Assembly (NCBI GenBank): GCA_964462125.1
Contig: CAYWXT010000068.1
Location: forward strand, 1 to 23,215
Length of the DNA stretch: 23,215 bases
Origin: JAWLFY01 sp964462125
GTDB lineage: Bacteria; Planctomycetota; Planctomycetia; Pirellulales; Pirellulaceae
Direction of reading: 5' to 3'
In this document: positions 15,090 through 23,137 of the stretch, piece by piece
Layout: every line of letters starts with the position of its first letter
How positions within the stretch are numbered: the stretch's first letter is position 1
The notes under the pieces: generated by a model
What the model was told of the DNA's origin: nothing
Seen by the model: the letters and a program-made list of their open reading frames with translations, nothing else
The model's database searches: none
Translations under genes and position numbers: made by a program

Positions 15090-15800
15090 ATGCCCCGCAG
15101 TCCGATTCGACGCCCCGCCGCGGCGCTCAACATCGATCGATGGTTGAAATCGGCCGATGATTTGCCTGAGACGTTGAGCAGTCAATCGCTGTTCGGCAAC
15201 GAGCTGCCGCTGGAAATCGAGATCGGTTCGGGAAAAGGTTTGTTCCTGGCCACGGCGGCGGCAGGGAACCAGGCGCACAACTTCGTGGGGGTCGAGATTG
15301 CGGCGAAGTACGCGGCCCACGCTGCCGGGAAGCTGGCCATGGCGGAACTCGACAACGCCTTGATGATTTCCGGCAACGCCGAGCCGCTGTTTCGCGAACA
15401 GATCCCGGCGGGGCAACTGGAGGCGGTGCACGTTTATTTCCCCGATCCGTGGTGGAAGAAGAAACATCGTCGCCGTCGCGTCTTGAATCCTTGCAGCTTG
15501 CCGGCGATCTCGCGGGCGTTGCGAAGCGGCGGGCAGCTCCACTTTTGGACCGATGTCCTCGACTACTTTGAAATCACGGTGGAGATGATCGCCGAGATCG
15601 CGCCCGAATTGGGCGTCCCCTTCCCGGAGACGGAGCAACCGGCGACGCACGACCTCGATTACCGCACGCACTTTGAACGCCGCAGCCGCCGGGAACAGAT
15701 CCCGGTCTATCGCGTGCGGTATGAAAAGGGGGCGACGGGCGATCGGGGCAGGCCCGGCGGGTTAGCGGCGGGAGATTCGCCGCGCGATCGCCTGGCTTGA
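15090..15800 (+). CDS. trmB: tRNA (guanine-N7-)-methyltransferase
   Basis: A 236-residue enzyme that methylates G46 in the variable loop of tRNAs using SAM. Motif I is LEIEIGSGKGLFL (about 41-53), the VGVEI block follows, and the family hallmark YFPDPWWKKKHRRRRV is at about 115-130. The C-terminal substrate motif is YRTHFERRSRR (about 191-201). AGGA lies 6 bp before ATG 15090. The basic N-terminus (MPRSPIRRPAAALN) is common in this family. The last ~20 residues (GDRGRPGGLAAGDSPRDRLA) are low complexity and overlap the convergent HTH gene by 39 bp. It is divergent from hemDE; the 168 bp between them should hold both promoters. Confidence 0.94.
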   Translation: MPRSPIRRPAAALNIDRWLKSADDLPETLSSQSLFGNELPLEIEIGSGKGLFLATAAAGNQAHNFVGVEIAAKYAAHAAGKLAMAELDNALMISGNAEPLFREQIPAGQLEAVHVYFPDPWWKKKHRRRRVLNPCSLPAISRALRSGGQLHFWTDVLDYFEITVEMIAEIAPELGVPFPETEQPATHDLDYRTHFERRSRREQIPVYRVRYEKGATGDRGRPGGLAAGDSPRDRLA

Positions 15801-16907
15801 CAGCGGCATGATCTTCGCCGCCCCGCCCGGGTTGTACAGCAGGTCGTCCCGGCTCGGCATTCCTTCGGTGTTCTCGTACTGCACCAGATAGGCGCCGACT
15901 TGGAGACCACCCTGGTGGTAGACCGGTGGCCAGAATTCCTCGCCCCGAATCGCGAGCGTTTTCGCCAGCAGTCGGGTCGCCCGTCCAGAAAAGCCGCTGA
16001 GAACCATGTCAAGTCGTCCCAGGGCTTCCCGAAACAGGTAGAACACCAGTGCGGTGTCTTTGTTTTTGCCACCGGCGTAGGCCCATGTTCCGTCGTCTTT
16101 TTCGTAGTAAAAACCTGGCTCCGGCGCGTCCTCGTTCTTGCTCAGCCGCAATCCGGCAGAGGCCCCTTCGGGCTTCGGATCGCTGTCTCGATAGCGAAGG
16201 AAAAAGGGACAACTACGAGCCGAGACGTCGTCCACGTCGTCTTCGGTCACGAATGGGGTGCAGCCAAAGGCGTCGGAAAAGACCAGCTCGACCGTCGGGT
16301 TGCTTTTGACGCTTCCGATGCACACCAACCCCCGGTCGCCCTGGGCCTCGACGAAGCCCTCGAATACCTCCGACGCCCGTTGGCGGGCATCGTCCAACGT
16401 GACCTGACCGGGACTCCAAACCAAGGTCTGTTGAATCCGGCTGGGCATCGGCGGAGCCTCGGAGCTTTCCGTTTCGGCATCTGCCGCGCCACGGTGCTTG
16501 GCGACACCTCCCAAGGTGGAGACACCATTGAGCAACTCGCCGACGAGAACCGAGTCACTGGCGACAACCATCGCCCCTTCGGGTGCTTGGTTCGTTTCGC
16601 TCTGTCGCACCCCCACGACGATCTCGATGTCGCCCCGCCGGGCAAGCATCTCCCAAAAATTTTCCGCGTTAACCGCGAACAGGGCACCCGGCAGCTGTTC
16701 GGCGGTCGCATAACCATGATCGATCAAGTAGTCGCAGAGCCGAGAAAGCGCCTCCAGCGGAATGTATTTCGCTTCGTTCTTCAGCAGCGAGGCGACCTGA
16801 TGCCGGTCCAGTCCGGTGTGCTCGACGATCGATTTGATCGTACCGGGGCGCTTTCGCCGATCGGGGGTGTGTCCAAGTAACTCCGCCAAACGGAATGCAT
16901 ATCTCAT
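15762..16907 (-). CDS. HTH protein with large unrecognised C-terminal region
   Basis: A 381-residue protein. Residues 20-64 (RPGTIKSIVEHTGLDRHQVASLLKNEAKYIPLEALSRLCDYLIDHG) form a Cro/C1-type helix-turn-helix. A linker at 64-90 leads to two blocks resembling alternating beta/alpha nucleotide- or ligand-binding folds: 93-133 (DIEIVVGVRQ...GAMVVASDSVLVGELLNGVSTLGG) and 192-219 (RGLVCIGSVKSNPTVELVFSDAFGCTPF). A further conserved-looking C-terminal part (281-340) includes KDTALVFYLFREALGRL and EEFWPPVYHQGGLQVGAYLVQYEN. A ligand-responsive transcription regulator is inferred. ATG 16907 has no ribosome site, but the HTH begins soon after it. A 17-bp dyad lies 31 bp upstream and could be an operator. 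I do not know a named family. Confidence 0.72.
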   Translation of the reverse strand: MRYAFRLAELLGHTPDRRKRPGTIKSIVEHTGLDRHQVASLLKNEAKYIPLEALSRLCDYLIDHGYATAEQLPGALFAVNAENFWEMLARRGDIEIVVGVRQSETNQAPEGAMVVASDSVLVGELLNGVSTLGGVAKHRGAADAETESSEAPPMPSRIQQTLVWSPGQVTLDDARQRASEVFEGFVEAQGDRGLVCIGSVKSNPTVELVFSDAFGCTPFVTEDDVDDVSARSCPFFLRYRDSDPKPEGASAGLRLSKNEDAPEPGFYYEKDDGTWAYAGGKNKDTALVFYLFREALGRLDMVLSGFSGRATRLLAKTLAIRGEEFWPPVYHQGGLQVGAYLVQYENTEGMPSRDDLLYNPGGAAKIMPLSSQAIARRISRR

Positions 16908-16937
16908 GGGTTGTTTTTTCTAGGTGCAGAAGCGAAA

Positions 16938-16954
16938 CGAAAGCCGAGCTTTCG
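16938..16954. promoter_or_regulatory. 17-bp dyad in the HTH gene leader, possible operator
   Basis: CGAAAGC-CGA-GCTTTCG is a perfect 7-bp inverted repeat with a 3-bp spacer, 31 bp upstream of the HTH protein start. Its size and position suit autoregulation by a Cro/C1-type repressor. A leader RNA hairpin is the alternative. Confidence 0.4.
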
Positions 16955-17011
16955 GGGGGACAGGCTGGTCCGATCGAAGAGCCGATTTCAGCGACAGTGC
17001 GCTCCGGCAGT

Positions 17012-17040
17012 ATTGTAGCGCGATCCCCAACCTGGCAACG
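17012..17040 (-). promoter_or_regulatory. candidate promoter for the HTH gene
   Basis: On the minus strand TACAAT (17017-17012) is preceded by TTGCCA with a 15-bp spacer. The elements are good, but the spacing is shorter than the usual 17 bp. Transcription would start near 17005 and give a leader of about 97 nt that contains the 17-bp dyad. Confidence 0.3.
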
Positions 17041-17086
17041 CCACGAAACGGAACTCCCCAAGGCCGTCGATCTTGATCCGGTGGGT

Positions 17087-17092
17087 TATAAT
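17087..17092 (+). promoter_or_regulatory. perfect TATAAT -10 box upstream of the acidic membrane protein gene
   Basis: TATAAT in GC-rich surroundings, 71 bp before ATG 17164 and 26 bp before the alternative GTG 17119. No good -35 is seen at 16-18 bp. The position fits a promoter for the large + strand gene. Confidence 0.4.
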
Positions 17093-17163
17093 CAAGCGGA
17101 CCATCCCTCGGGCAGACCGTGCCAATTCAACTGCCCCTTGCAGCTCGATCCAGACCCACTGTC

Positions 17164-20100
17164 ATGTCCGTCGCGACCCCGCCCAGCCGCACTGCCAGCG
17201 ATCCCGGCGAGGGTTCTGGCTCCAGTCGTGGTCGGGGCTCTTCGCCTACCGATCACCTGATCGACGCCCGTATCGCGGAGGCTTGTCGAGCGCTGTGGTG
17301 GTCGGAGCTGGTTCGTCGCTTGTTGACGATCGGGATCGCGTCGATGGCGTGTCTGCTGGTGTGGGTGGTGGTCGATCAATGGCTGCATGCAGGGGGGCGG
17401 GGACTGAGACTGGTCGCCTTCGCTGGATTTTTGGGCTCTCTGGGGTGGTATGGGTGGACACGTGTGCTGCCGCTGGCCCGCAACCGGGTTCGCCCTGAAT
17501 ATGCCGCTCGATCGCTGGAGCACGATGTTCCCGAGTTGCGCCATGCGCTGACGAGCTACGTCACCTTGCGAGGCGAGCGGGGACAGGGCGACGGGGGCAG
17601 CACGGGACTGAGAAGCGTCGTGCTCCGTTCGATGGGGGCCCAAGCGGCCGGGCGTCTCCGTTCCTACGACCACCTTCCCCATGAAGCCACCGGGACGTTT
17701 CGTTGGTGGCTCGCCACCGCGGTCGCCCTGGCCATCTTGGTCGGCTACGTCCTGTTGTCACCGAAGAACACCGTCCAGTCGGCCGGTCGCCTGCTGGCGC
17801 CGCTGGCATCGATCGAACCGGCCCGCCGCGTGTCGATCGCGGACGTCGAGCCGGGCGATACCGATGTCACCGCCGGCCGGGCTTTGGAAGTGTCCGCCAA
17901 GATCGACGGGCTTGGCAGCGGCGAGTCGGCGTGGTGCCGCTGGGACGCCGGTGGGAAGGAACGCCGGGCTGAGTTGCTCCACGACAAATTGGGGCAGCGT
18001 CACCGCACCGAGGTGGAACTGGACCCGATGGCCACAGGCCAGATTCCCTATTGGATCGAAGCGGGCGACGCTACCGCCGGACCGTTTCACTGGACGTTGC
18101 AGGACGTCCCGGTTGTCGCCCTCCGCTCGGTCCGCTACGAACCGCCGAGCTACACCGGCGAGCCCCCACGAACGAGCAGTAGCGGTTCCATTTCGGCACT
18201 CGATGGCACCGCCGTGACCGTTCGCGTCTCGATCAACCGCCCCGTCCGCCAAGCCATCGTGGAGTTCAATCCGCGACCGCTCGGTGAGTCCACCCGCGCG
18301 ACCGCCGGAACCCTCGAAATGCAGCTCGGTCCCGAACGGCAGTCGGCGGAGGTGACGTTTCCCCTCCGTTCGCGCCGCGGCGAGACGTCGGTGGTCGAAC
18401 GGGACAGCTACCAAGTTCGCGTCGTGGACGATGCTGGCCAAAAAAACCCCGAGCCGGTCACGTACTCGATTCGAGTGATCGATGACCTGGCCCCGGAAAT
18501 CACCGTCGTGGTGCCCCAGCGGTCGCCGAAAAATGTCCCGATCGATGCGCAGCAACTGATCGAAATCCACGCCCTCGACGCCGATTTCGGCCTCCGGGAA
18601 ATCGGGCTGGACATTCGCCGCGGCGTCCAGCAGATCGCTGACCCGACCCTCTGGACCGACCCCCTCGGGAAACGCGGAAATCAAATCGTCGAGTACCGCT
18701 TCCGTCCCGCCGAACTTGGCTTGCGGGTCGGTGACACGGTTCAAATCGTCGCGACCGCCGTCGACAACCGACGCTCCGACACCGATCCAAAAATCCAACC
18801 GAACCGCACCTCCTCGCCCCCCCTGGAGTTGCGGATCGTGAAGGGGGACTCGCCCGACCGCCTCGCCGGCGAAGACGGGCTCTCCCCACCGGACCAATCG
18901 CCCGCCGAACCCGACCCGTCCGAGTCGGCCTCCGATGACGGGGCCGCCGGGGATGCGGCCGGCCAAGACCAAGGCGGTGGCGCCTCGAGCCAAGCGGGAG
19001 ATGGCGATCCGACCGGCGAGCAGGCGGGCGCCGGAGCCCCGGGCGAACAGGGCGAAGGCGAACAGGAGGGCGAACCACAAGGGGGCGACCCGGGGGGCTC
19101 GGAGACAGCGGGCGATCCGGAGACGCCAGCCCCATCCGATGGGGACGAGACAGGCGGGGACGAGACAGGCGGGGACGAGACAGGCGGGGACGAGACAGCT
19201 GGCGACGAGACAACGGGGGATGACCGGGCCGCCGACGCCTCCACCGAACCAACCGATCCGGCCGGTGCCGGCGATCGGCAGGAACAGCCCCAAGAGCAGG
19301 ATCCGTCCACCGATCCGAACTCCTCCGCCGATCCGGCCGCATCCGGCCGAGCCGAGGATCCGACCCCGAGCGACGAAACCGCTGGCGACAAGGCGGATAG
19401 CGGCGAAGCCACAACCGACGCCGACAATGCCAGCGGCGATCAATCGACACCGCCGCAGCATCCCGGGGAAGCCTTCGAAAGGATCCGAGATTACCTCGAC
19501 CAACAGTCCGAGGGCGCGGAAGATGGCGAGCCTGGCGATTCGCCCACCGATCCCGAGCCGCCCGCAGAAGATTCGGGGGATGAAAGTGGCATGGAAGGGG
19601 CGGGTGAAGACCAACCGGAGCCCGGTGGCGAGGAGTCCCCGCGAGAGGGCTCCCGTGAGGAGAGCGATACAGATGCCTCTGGCGGCCGTGAGGAGGACGG
19701 TAGCGATCCCGCAAGCGATGACGACCGGCCGGGCGACGGGGACCAGGCTGATAAGACTGGCCAGCCAGGGGATCCGGATTCGACCGCCGGGGATCCGGAC
19801 AGCGGTGATGAGCGAAATCTTGATGGGCAGTCTCGCGAAGATGGTGGCTCGTCGCCCGAACGTCCCGACCCCGCCGACGATCAAAGCGAGGCGGGTGGCG
19901 ATGAAAGCGAGCCCGCCGAGGATTCCGATCGAAGCGGCGCCGGGGACGATGCCGGCGCGGGGGACGATGCCGGTGCTGGGGACGATCCCGGTGCTGGGGA
20001 CGATCCCGGCGCGAGCGACGAGGCGGGGGAATCATCCGGGGACCGTTCGGATTCAACTCAGGAGCCGTCGGGCGAGGAGACCGGCGAGGGGGCGGGCGAC

Positions 20101-20697
20101 CAAGAGGAACCACAACGGGATCAACAAGCGGAATCAGGGGCAGCCCCAGATGCCACCGACGGGCCGAGCGATACACCGCAGCGGTCACCGACCGGAGACG
20201 AATCGGACAGTTCCGCGTCCCCAGGGTCGGGAAGTGGCTCGGCTGGTTCGTCGCCAAGCCCAGGTGACGGCATCGACGGCGACGAGGGGGCGGCCGATCC
20301 GGTTCCCGACGAGGTGGATCTGGAACACGCCCGCCAAGCGACCGATTTGGTCCTCGATTACCTTGAACAACAACGCGACGCCCCCGATCAGGAGCTGCTC
20401 GACCAGCTGAATTGGAGCGAAGAAGACCTCCGCCGTTTTACCGAGCGGTGGAAGCATCTGCGCGACCAAGACACGGGCGATCCAGACCGGGGGACGATTG
20501 ATTCCCCGGAACGCAGCCGGCAGGTGGAGGAGTCGTTGCGGAGTCTCGGCATCCGCCCGCCGCAACGGGCGACGACTCAGAGCCAGGGGGAGGGCGATTC
20601 GTTGCGCCGGATCCGGGACTCGGGGAATCGGCAACCGGCCCCGCCAGCTTACCGTGACGCGTTTGATTCATTCCGGCGAGCGGTTGGAGGGAAGTGA
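17164..20697 (+). CDS. giant acidic repeat-bearing membrane protein
   Basis: 1177 residues. Three membrane segments lie near the N-terminus (about 53-73, 81-98, 180-198). A roughly 350-residue beta-rich region with Ig-like character follows (for example VVALRSVRYEPPSYTGEPPRTSSSG, YSIRVIDDLAPEITVVVPQ). Next is a region of about 480 residues (about 562-1040) made almost only of Asp, Glu, Gly, Ser, Pro, Ala and Gln, with two in-frame tandem repeats. A conserved-looking C-terminal domain ends it (about 1045-1177: VDLEHARQATDLVLDYLEQQRDAPDQELLDQLNWSEEDLRRFTERW). This build matches the large proteins once annotated 'circumsporozoite protein-like membrane protein' in planctomycetes, whose role is unknown. 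A GTG at 17119 would add 15 residues. Strongly negative charge suggests cation binding or an unfolded spacer; this is inference. Confidence 0.83.
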   Translation: MSVATPPSRTASDPGEGSGSSRGRGSSPTDHLIDARIAEACRALWWSELVRRLLTIGIASMACLLVWVVVDQWLHAGGRGLRLVAFAGFLGSLGWYGWTRVLPLARNRVRPEYAARSLEHDVPELRHALTSYVTLRGERGQGDGGSTGLRSVVLRSMGAQAAGRLRSYDHLPHEATGTFRWWLATAVALAILVGYVLLSPKNTVQSAGRLLAPLASIEPARRVSIADVEPGDTDVTAGRALEVSAKIDGLGSGESAWCRWDAGGKERRAELLHDKLGQRHRTEVELDPMATGQIPYWIEAGDATAGPFHWTLQDVPVVALRSVRYEPPSYTGEPPRTSSSGSISALDGTAVTVRVSINRPVRQAIVEFNPRPLGESTRATAGTLEMQLGPERQSAEVTFPLRSRRGETSVVERDSYQVRVVDDAGQKNPEPVTYSIRVIDDLAPEITVVVPQRSPKNVPIDAQQLIEIHALDADFGLREIGLDIRRGVQQIADPTLWTDPLGKRGNQIVEYRFRPAELGLRVGDTVQIVATAVDNRRSDTDPKIQPNRTSSPPLELRIVKGDSPDRLAGEDGLSPPDQSPAEPDPSESASDDGAAGDAAGQDQGGGASSQAGDGDPTGEQAGAGAPGEQGEGEQEGEPQGGDPGGSETAGDPETPAPSDGDETGGDETGGDETGGDETAGDETTGDDRAADASTEPTDPAGAGDRQEQPQEQDPSTDPNSSADPAASGRAEDPTPSDETAGDKADSGEATTDADNASGDQSTPPQHPGEAFERIRDYLDQQSEGAEDGEPGDSPTDPEPPAEDSGDESGMEGAGEDQPEPGGEESPREGSREESDTDASGGREEDGSDPASDDDRPGDGDQADKTGQPGDPDSTAGDPDSGDERNLDGQSREDGGSSPERPDPADDQSEAGGDESEPAEDSDRSGAGDDAGAGDDAGAGDDPGAGDDPGASDEAGESSGDRSDSTQEPSGEETGEGAGDQEEPQRDQQAESGAAPDATDGPSDTPQRSPTGDESDSSASPGSGSGSAGSSPSPGDGIDGDEGAADPVPDEVDLEHARQATDLVLDYLEQQRDAPDQELLDQLNWSEEDLRRFTERWKHLRDQDTGDPDRGTIDSPERSRQVEESLRSLGIRPPQRATTQSQGEGDSLRRIRDSGNRQPAPPAYRDAFDSFRRAVGGK
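19141..19215 (+). repeat. 15-bp tandem repeat encoding GDETG units
   Basis: Three exact copies of GGGGACGAGACAGGC (19141-19185) and two diverged copies (19186-19215), in frame inside the acidic protein gene. They encode a run of GDETG/GDETA/GDETT units. Copy number could vary between strains by slippage. Confidence 0.95.
19936..20025 (+). repeat. 18-bp tandem repeat encoding GAGDDA/GAGDDP units
   Basis: Five in-frame 18-bp units, the first four encoding GAGDDA, GAGDDA, GAGDDP and GAGDDP and the fifth the diverged GASDEA. Synonymous differences between units show that the array is older than the 15-bp one or is under protein-level selection. Confidence 0.93.
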
Positions 20698-20734
20698 CCC
20701 GCAGTCTTCAAGTTTCTGCGGACGTCCTCGTTAG

Positions 20735-20779
20735 TACCGGGGAGAGCCTAGACTTCCCCGCTGTGGCGCGGCCCCGGTA
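20735..20779 (+). promoter_or_regulatory. competing inverted repeats in the intergenic region
   Basis: TACCGGGG (20735-20742) can pair with CCCCGGTA (20772-20779), while its GGGG plus the next A (20739-20743) can instead pair with TCCCC (20755-20759). The two foldings exclude each other. It lies between the acidic membrane protein gene and the HEAT-repeat gene and may be a terminator or attenuator. GC-rich chance pairing cannot be excluded. Confidence 0.25.
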
Positions 20780-20859
20780 TGTGTCAGCATCCCGGCAAAA
20801 AGCAGCGTCGGAGAACTGCACGGCTTCCCGAGCAGGAAATCCCCAAGCAGGAAATCGCT

Positions 20860-21828
20860 ATGAACCCGAACGCTTTCGTGTTCGCCCTCGTGACGTTCCC
20901 ACTTCTGGCTTCCCCGGCTTCAGCGCAGTCACCACCGACCTTCGGCGGGCGGACGTTCGACTCGTGGCGGCAATTGGTCGTCTCGGACCTCGATCCCGAC
21001 ACGCGGTTTCGGGGGATGCTGGCCATTGGGCATCTGGGCCGGTCGGGTCATCGGGAGTCTGCCATGCAAGCGTTCCAGGAGGCCCTTGCCGAGGAGCCGG
21101 TGCCGTTGGTCCGCAGCGCGGGCTACCTTTCGCTTCTGCCCTACGGCGAAGAGGCTTGGCCGATTCTCAGCCCTGGCTTGAGTTCCTCTGACCGCGAGGA
21201 AAGGCGGATCGCGTTGTACGCCGTGGCCGACTTTTTCGCTCCCCCGCCCCTGCCGGCGGCGGAGCGGCAGCTGGCGGCCCTTCCCACCGGCGACGACCTG
21301 CCAGCGGCATCGCAGCTGCCCGAACGGTTGGCCCCTGTTTTGGTGGAGATCTTCCAAGACCGTCGCCGCGATGTTCGGGACCGAGAGGCTGCGGCCCGAG
21401 CGCTGGGAGGCCTGTTCCAAACGCACCCCCGGCAGTCGGTCGCGGATTCGGTGCGAGAGGGAGCGATGCAGGTCGCTCAGGCCGCTGACGTCGAACTTGC
21501 CTGTTCCGCCATCGATTTGATCGGAGCGCTGGGAGAGAATGCCAAGCCGGCGGTTCCTTGGCTGATCGAGGTGGCCAAGCGGGAGGAGCGAGCGCGTCCG
21601 CCGAGGGACGCGGCGCAACTCCCCGACTCCGAACCATTGCCGCTGCATTCCCGCCCGATGGCCGCGGTCGAGGCTCTTGGGAATTTGGGAGCGGTTGCCG
21701 GTGAGGCGATTCCCGTGCTGGAACAGCTCCAGGACCGAAAACGGGGGCGAGAGGTCTACACCGCGGGGTTGGCCCGCCGGGCGTTGGCGGAGATTCGCGC
21801 CGCGGTCGCCACGAAGCGGGAGAACTAG
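20860..21828 (+). CDS. secreted HEAT-repeat protein
   Basis: A 322-residue protein with a signal peptide (about 1-23, FVFALVTFPLLASPASA, cut before QSPPTFGG). Several HEAT-like alpha-hairpins follow: DTRFRGMLAIGHLG (about 46-59), VPLVRSAGYLSLLPYGEEAWPIL (81-103), DREERRIALYAVADF, VRDREAAARALGGLF, ELACSAIDLIGALGENAKPAVPWLIEVAK and SRPMAAVEALGNLGAVAGEAIPVLEQL. The opening FGGRTFDSWRQLVVSDLDPDTR is a segment often seen at the start of planctomycete exported HEAT proteins. The start is ATG 20860 with AGGA 8 bp upstream; an in-frame ATG at 20779 would bury the signal peptide. The stop overlaps that of the convergent agmatine deiminase by 4 bp. It is likely a periplasmic protein-binding scaffold; the partner is unknown. 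Confidence 0.83.
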   Translation: MNPNAFVFALVTFPLLASPASAQSPPTFGGRTFDSWRQLVVSDLDPDTRFRGMLAIGHLGRSGHRESAMQAFQEALAEEPVPLVRSAGYLSLLPYGEEAWPILSPGLSSSDREERRIALYAVADFFAPPPLPAAERQLAALPTGDDLPAASQLPERLAPVLVEIFQDRRRDVRDREAAARALGGLFQTHPRQSVADSVREGAMQVAQAADVELACSAIDLIGALGENAKPAVPWLIEVAKREERARPPRDAAQLPDSEPLPLHSRPMAAVEALGNLGAVAGEAIPVLEQLQDRKRGREVYTAGLARRALAEIRAAVATKREN

Positions 21829-22847
21829 GCCGGTTGATCGCGGCTGGCACAGTGCAGTGCCCCGAGCCCCCACACCAAGTCACGACAGTCGACCGGAGTG
21901 ACCTCCACCCCCGCGGCCAACTCGCTCAGTAGACCGCGGGCATGGTCATCGGCGGCCCGGTCACCGAAGGCGGGGACGAGCAATCGGTCGGGGCCGAGTC
22001 TCAGAAAATTACAATAGCTCTCCGGTACCCGTTGGCCGCGGACAAACCGCGGCGCGGGGATCGGCAAGGGGTGGACCTGGACCTGCGGTTCGGTGGACCC
22101 GCCCCACAGCCGCAACTGCCGCTGGTTGCTGTCGAGCGGTTGGCAGTTGGGATCATCGACGTCGTCACAAACGGCGGCGACAACGTGATTCGGATCGATG
22201 AAGCGGGCCAATTGGTCGATGTGGCCGTCAGTGTCGTCACCGACCAAGCCGCCGCCGTCGAGCCACACGATTTCGGTGACGCCGAGGAACCGATAGAGCG
22301 AGGTGGCGACCTGTTCGGTGTTCCAGCCGGGGTTGCGAGTCTCGGTGACGAGGCAGCTTGGGGTGGTCAGCAGGCGGCCGCCGCCATCGGTTTCCAGCGC
22401 GCCTCCTTCCAGGCAGAGATCCGAGCGGGTGGTGGGGATTCCGAGGTGGGTGGCGATCTTCGCGGCCGCTGCGTCGTCGGTGTCCCAGGGGGCATATTTT
22501 CCGCCCCACGCGTTGTATCTCCAATCGACCGCCTGCAGCTGGCCTGTCGCCGGCTGCACGACAAAACTCGGGCCGTAATCGCGGATCCAGCAATCGTTGG
22601 TGGGGATGTCCACGATTTCGATTCCGGCATGCCGCGGCAGATGTTTGTCGGCCGAGCGGGCGGCGTCACCGGAGGCTATGATGCGGACGGGGGTCGACTC
22701 GGCGATCTGCTGAGCCCAGCGGGCAAAGAAGCGGGGGACCGGCTCGAAGCGGCCTGGCCATGTTTCACGCTGATGCGGCCATGCCAACCAGACCGCACTT
22801 TGCGGTTCCCATTCGGCCGGCAGACGGACGCTTGGCGTCTCGGTCAT
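21825..22847 (-). CDS. aguA: agmatine deiminase (peptidylarginine-deiminase-type)
   Basis: A 340-residue guanidino-group modifying enzyme that converts agmatine to N-carbamoylputrescine and ammonia, feeding putrescine synthesis. Family motifs in order: PAEWEPQSAVWLAWPHQRETWPG (10-32), DIPTNDCWIRDYGPSFV (80-96), WRYNAWGGKYAPWDTDD (109-125), CLEGGALETDGGGRLLTT (145-162), WLDGGGLVGDDTDGHIDQLARF with His209, YCNFLRLGPDRLLVPAFGD (278-296) and the C-terminal catalytic Cys333 in GLGALHCASRDQP. The last motif differs slightly from the usual GGGNIHC but keeps G-x-x-H-C. The length is normal. The ATG overlaps the stop of the small Lys-rich gene by 4 bp. N-carbamoylputrescine amidase (aguB), its usual partner, is not in the window. 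Confidence 0.93.
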   Translation of the reverse strand: MTETPSVRLPAEWEPQSAVWLAWPHQRETWPGRFEPVPRFFARWAQQIAESTPVRIIASGDAARSADKHLPRHAGIEIVDIPTNDCWIRDYGPSFVVQPATGQLQAVDWRYNAWGGKYAPWDTDDAAAAKIATHLGIPTTRSDLCLEGGALETDGGGRLLTTPSCLVTETRNPGWNTEQVATSLYRFLGVTEIVWLDGGGLVGDDTDGHIDQLARFIDPNHVVAAVCDDVDDPNCQPLDSNQRQLRLWGGSTEPQVQVHPLPIPAPRFVRGQRVPESYCNFLRLGPDRLLVPAFGDRAADDHARGLLSELAAGVEVTPVDCRDLVWGLGALHCASRDQPA

Positions 22848-23137
22848 TCCTCGGTGATCTGCTCTTTCACTTTTTGTACAAAGTGGGGCGACTTTCCCCC
22901 TTTGCTCAGTTCAGCGGCCCGCTTGTCTGCATCTTTTTTCTGGTCGAATTCGAACACCGCGACCCGTTTGAGACTCTGACTGAACACCCCCCAGTAGAGT
23001 TTCATCCTCGCGTCAGCTGCCGTTTTCTTGGTTTTTCGCTTTGCGGCTTTTTTTTTCGCCGGCTTTGCAGATTCGAGTTTCTCGGCGGCCTCGGCTTCGG
23101 CAGCCTTGGCCTTACGACTGACAACCTTTCGGGCCAT
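22844..23137 (-). CDS. small Lys/Ala-tailed protein of unknown function
   Basis: A 97-residue basic protein. Residues 1-43 are a histone-H1-like tail rich in Lys and Ala (RKAKAAEAEAAEKLESAKPAKKKAAKRKTKKTAADAR). Residues 44-97 look like a small alpha/beta domain (MKLYWGVFSQSLKRVAVFEFDQKKDADKRAAELSKGGKSPHFVQKVKEQ). The tail would suit binding to nucleic acid or another polyanion; the folded part resembles small conserved planctomycete proteins of unknown role. The start is taken as ATG 23137; an upstream ATG at 23194 would add 19 unremarkable residues, and neither has a clear ribosome site. Its stop overlaps the aguA start (ATGA), so the two genes form an operon. Confidence 0.75.
   Translation of the reverse strand: MARKVVSRKAKAAEAEAAEKLESAKPAKKKAAKRKTKKTAADARMKLYWGVFSQSLKRVAVFEFDQKKDADKRAAELSKGGKSPHFVQKVKEQITEE

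Noticed and set aside
14922..15671. N-terminal extension of hemDE by 250 codons
   Set aside because: Most of it is antisense to trmB and it lacks any fold; HemD begins right after ATG 14921.
17758..19884. 708-codon minus-strand open frame with hydrophobic Ile/Val-rich stretches
   Set aside because: It mirrors the Asp/Gly codon pattern (GAC/GAT read as GTC/ATC) of the acidic membrane protein on the other strand, which has recognisable domains at both ends.
19141..20025. CRISPR-like array
   Set aside because: Units are directly adjacent without spacers and are in frame within a coding region.
18500..20257. 585-codon minus-strand Arg/Pro-rich frame
   Set aside because: Arg/Pro-rich shadow typical of GC-rich antisense; no start signal or domain.
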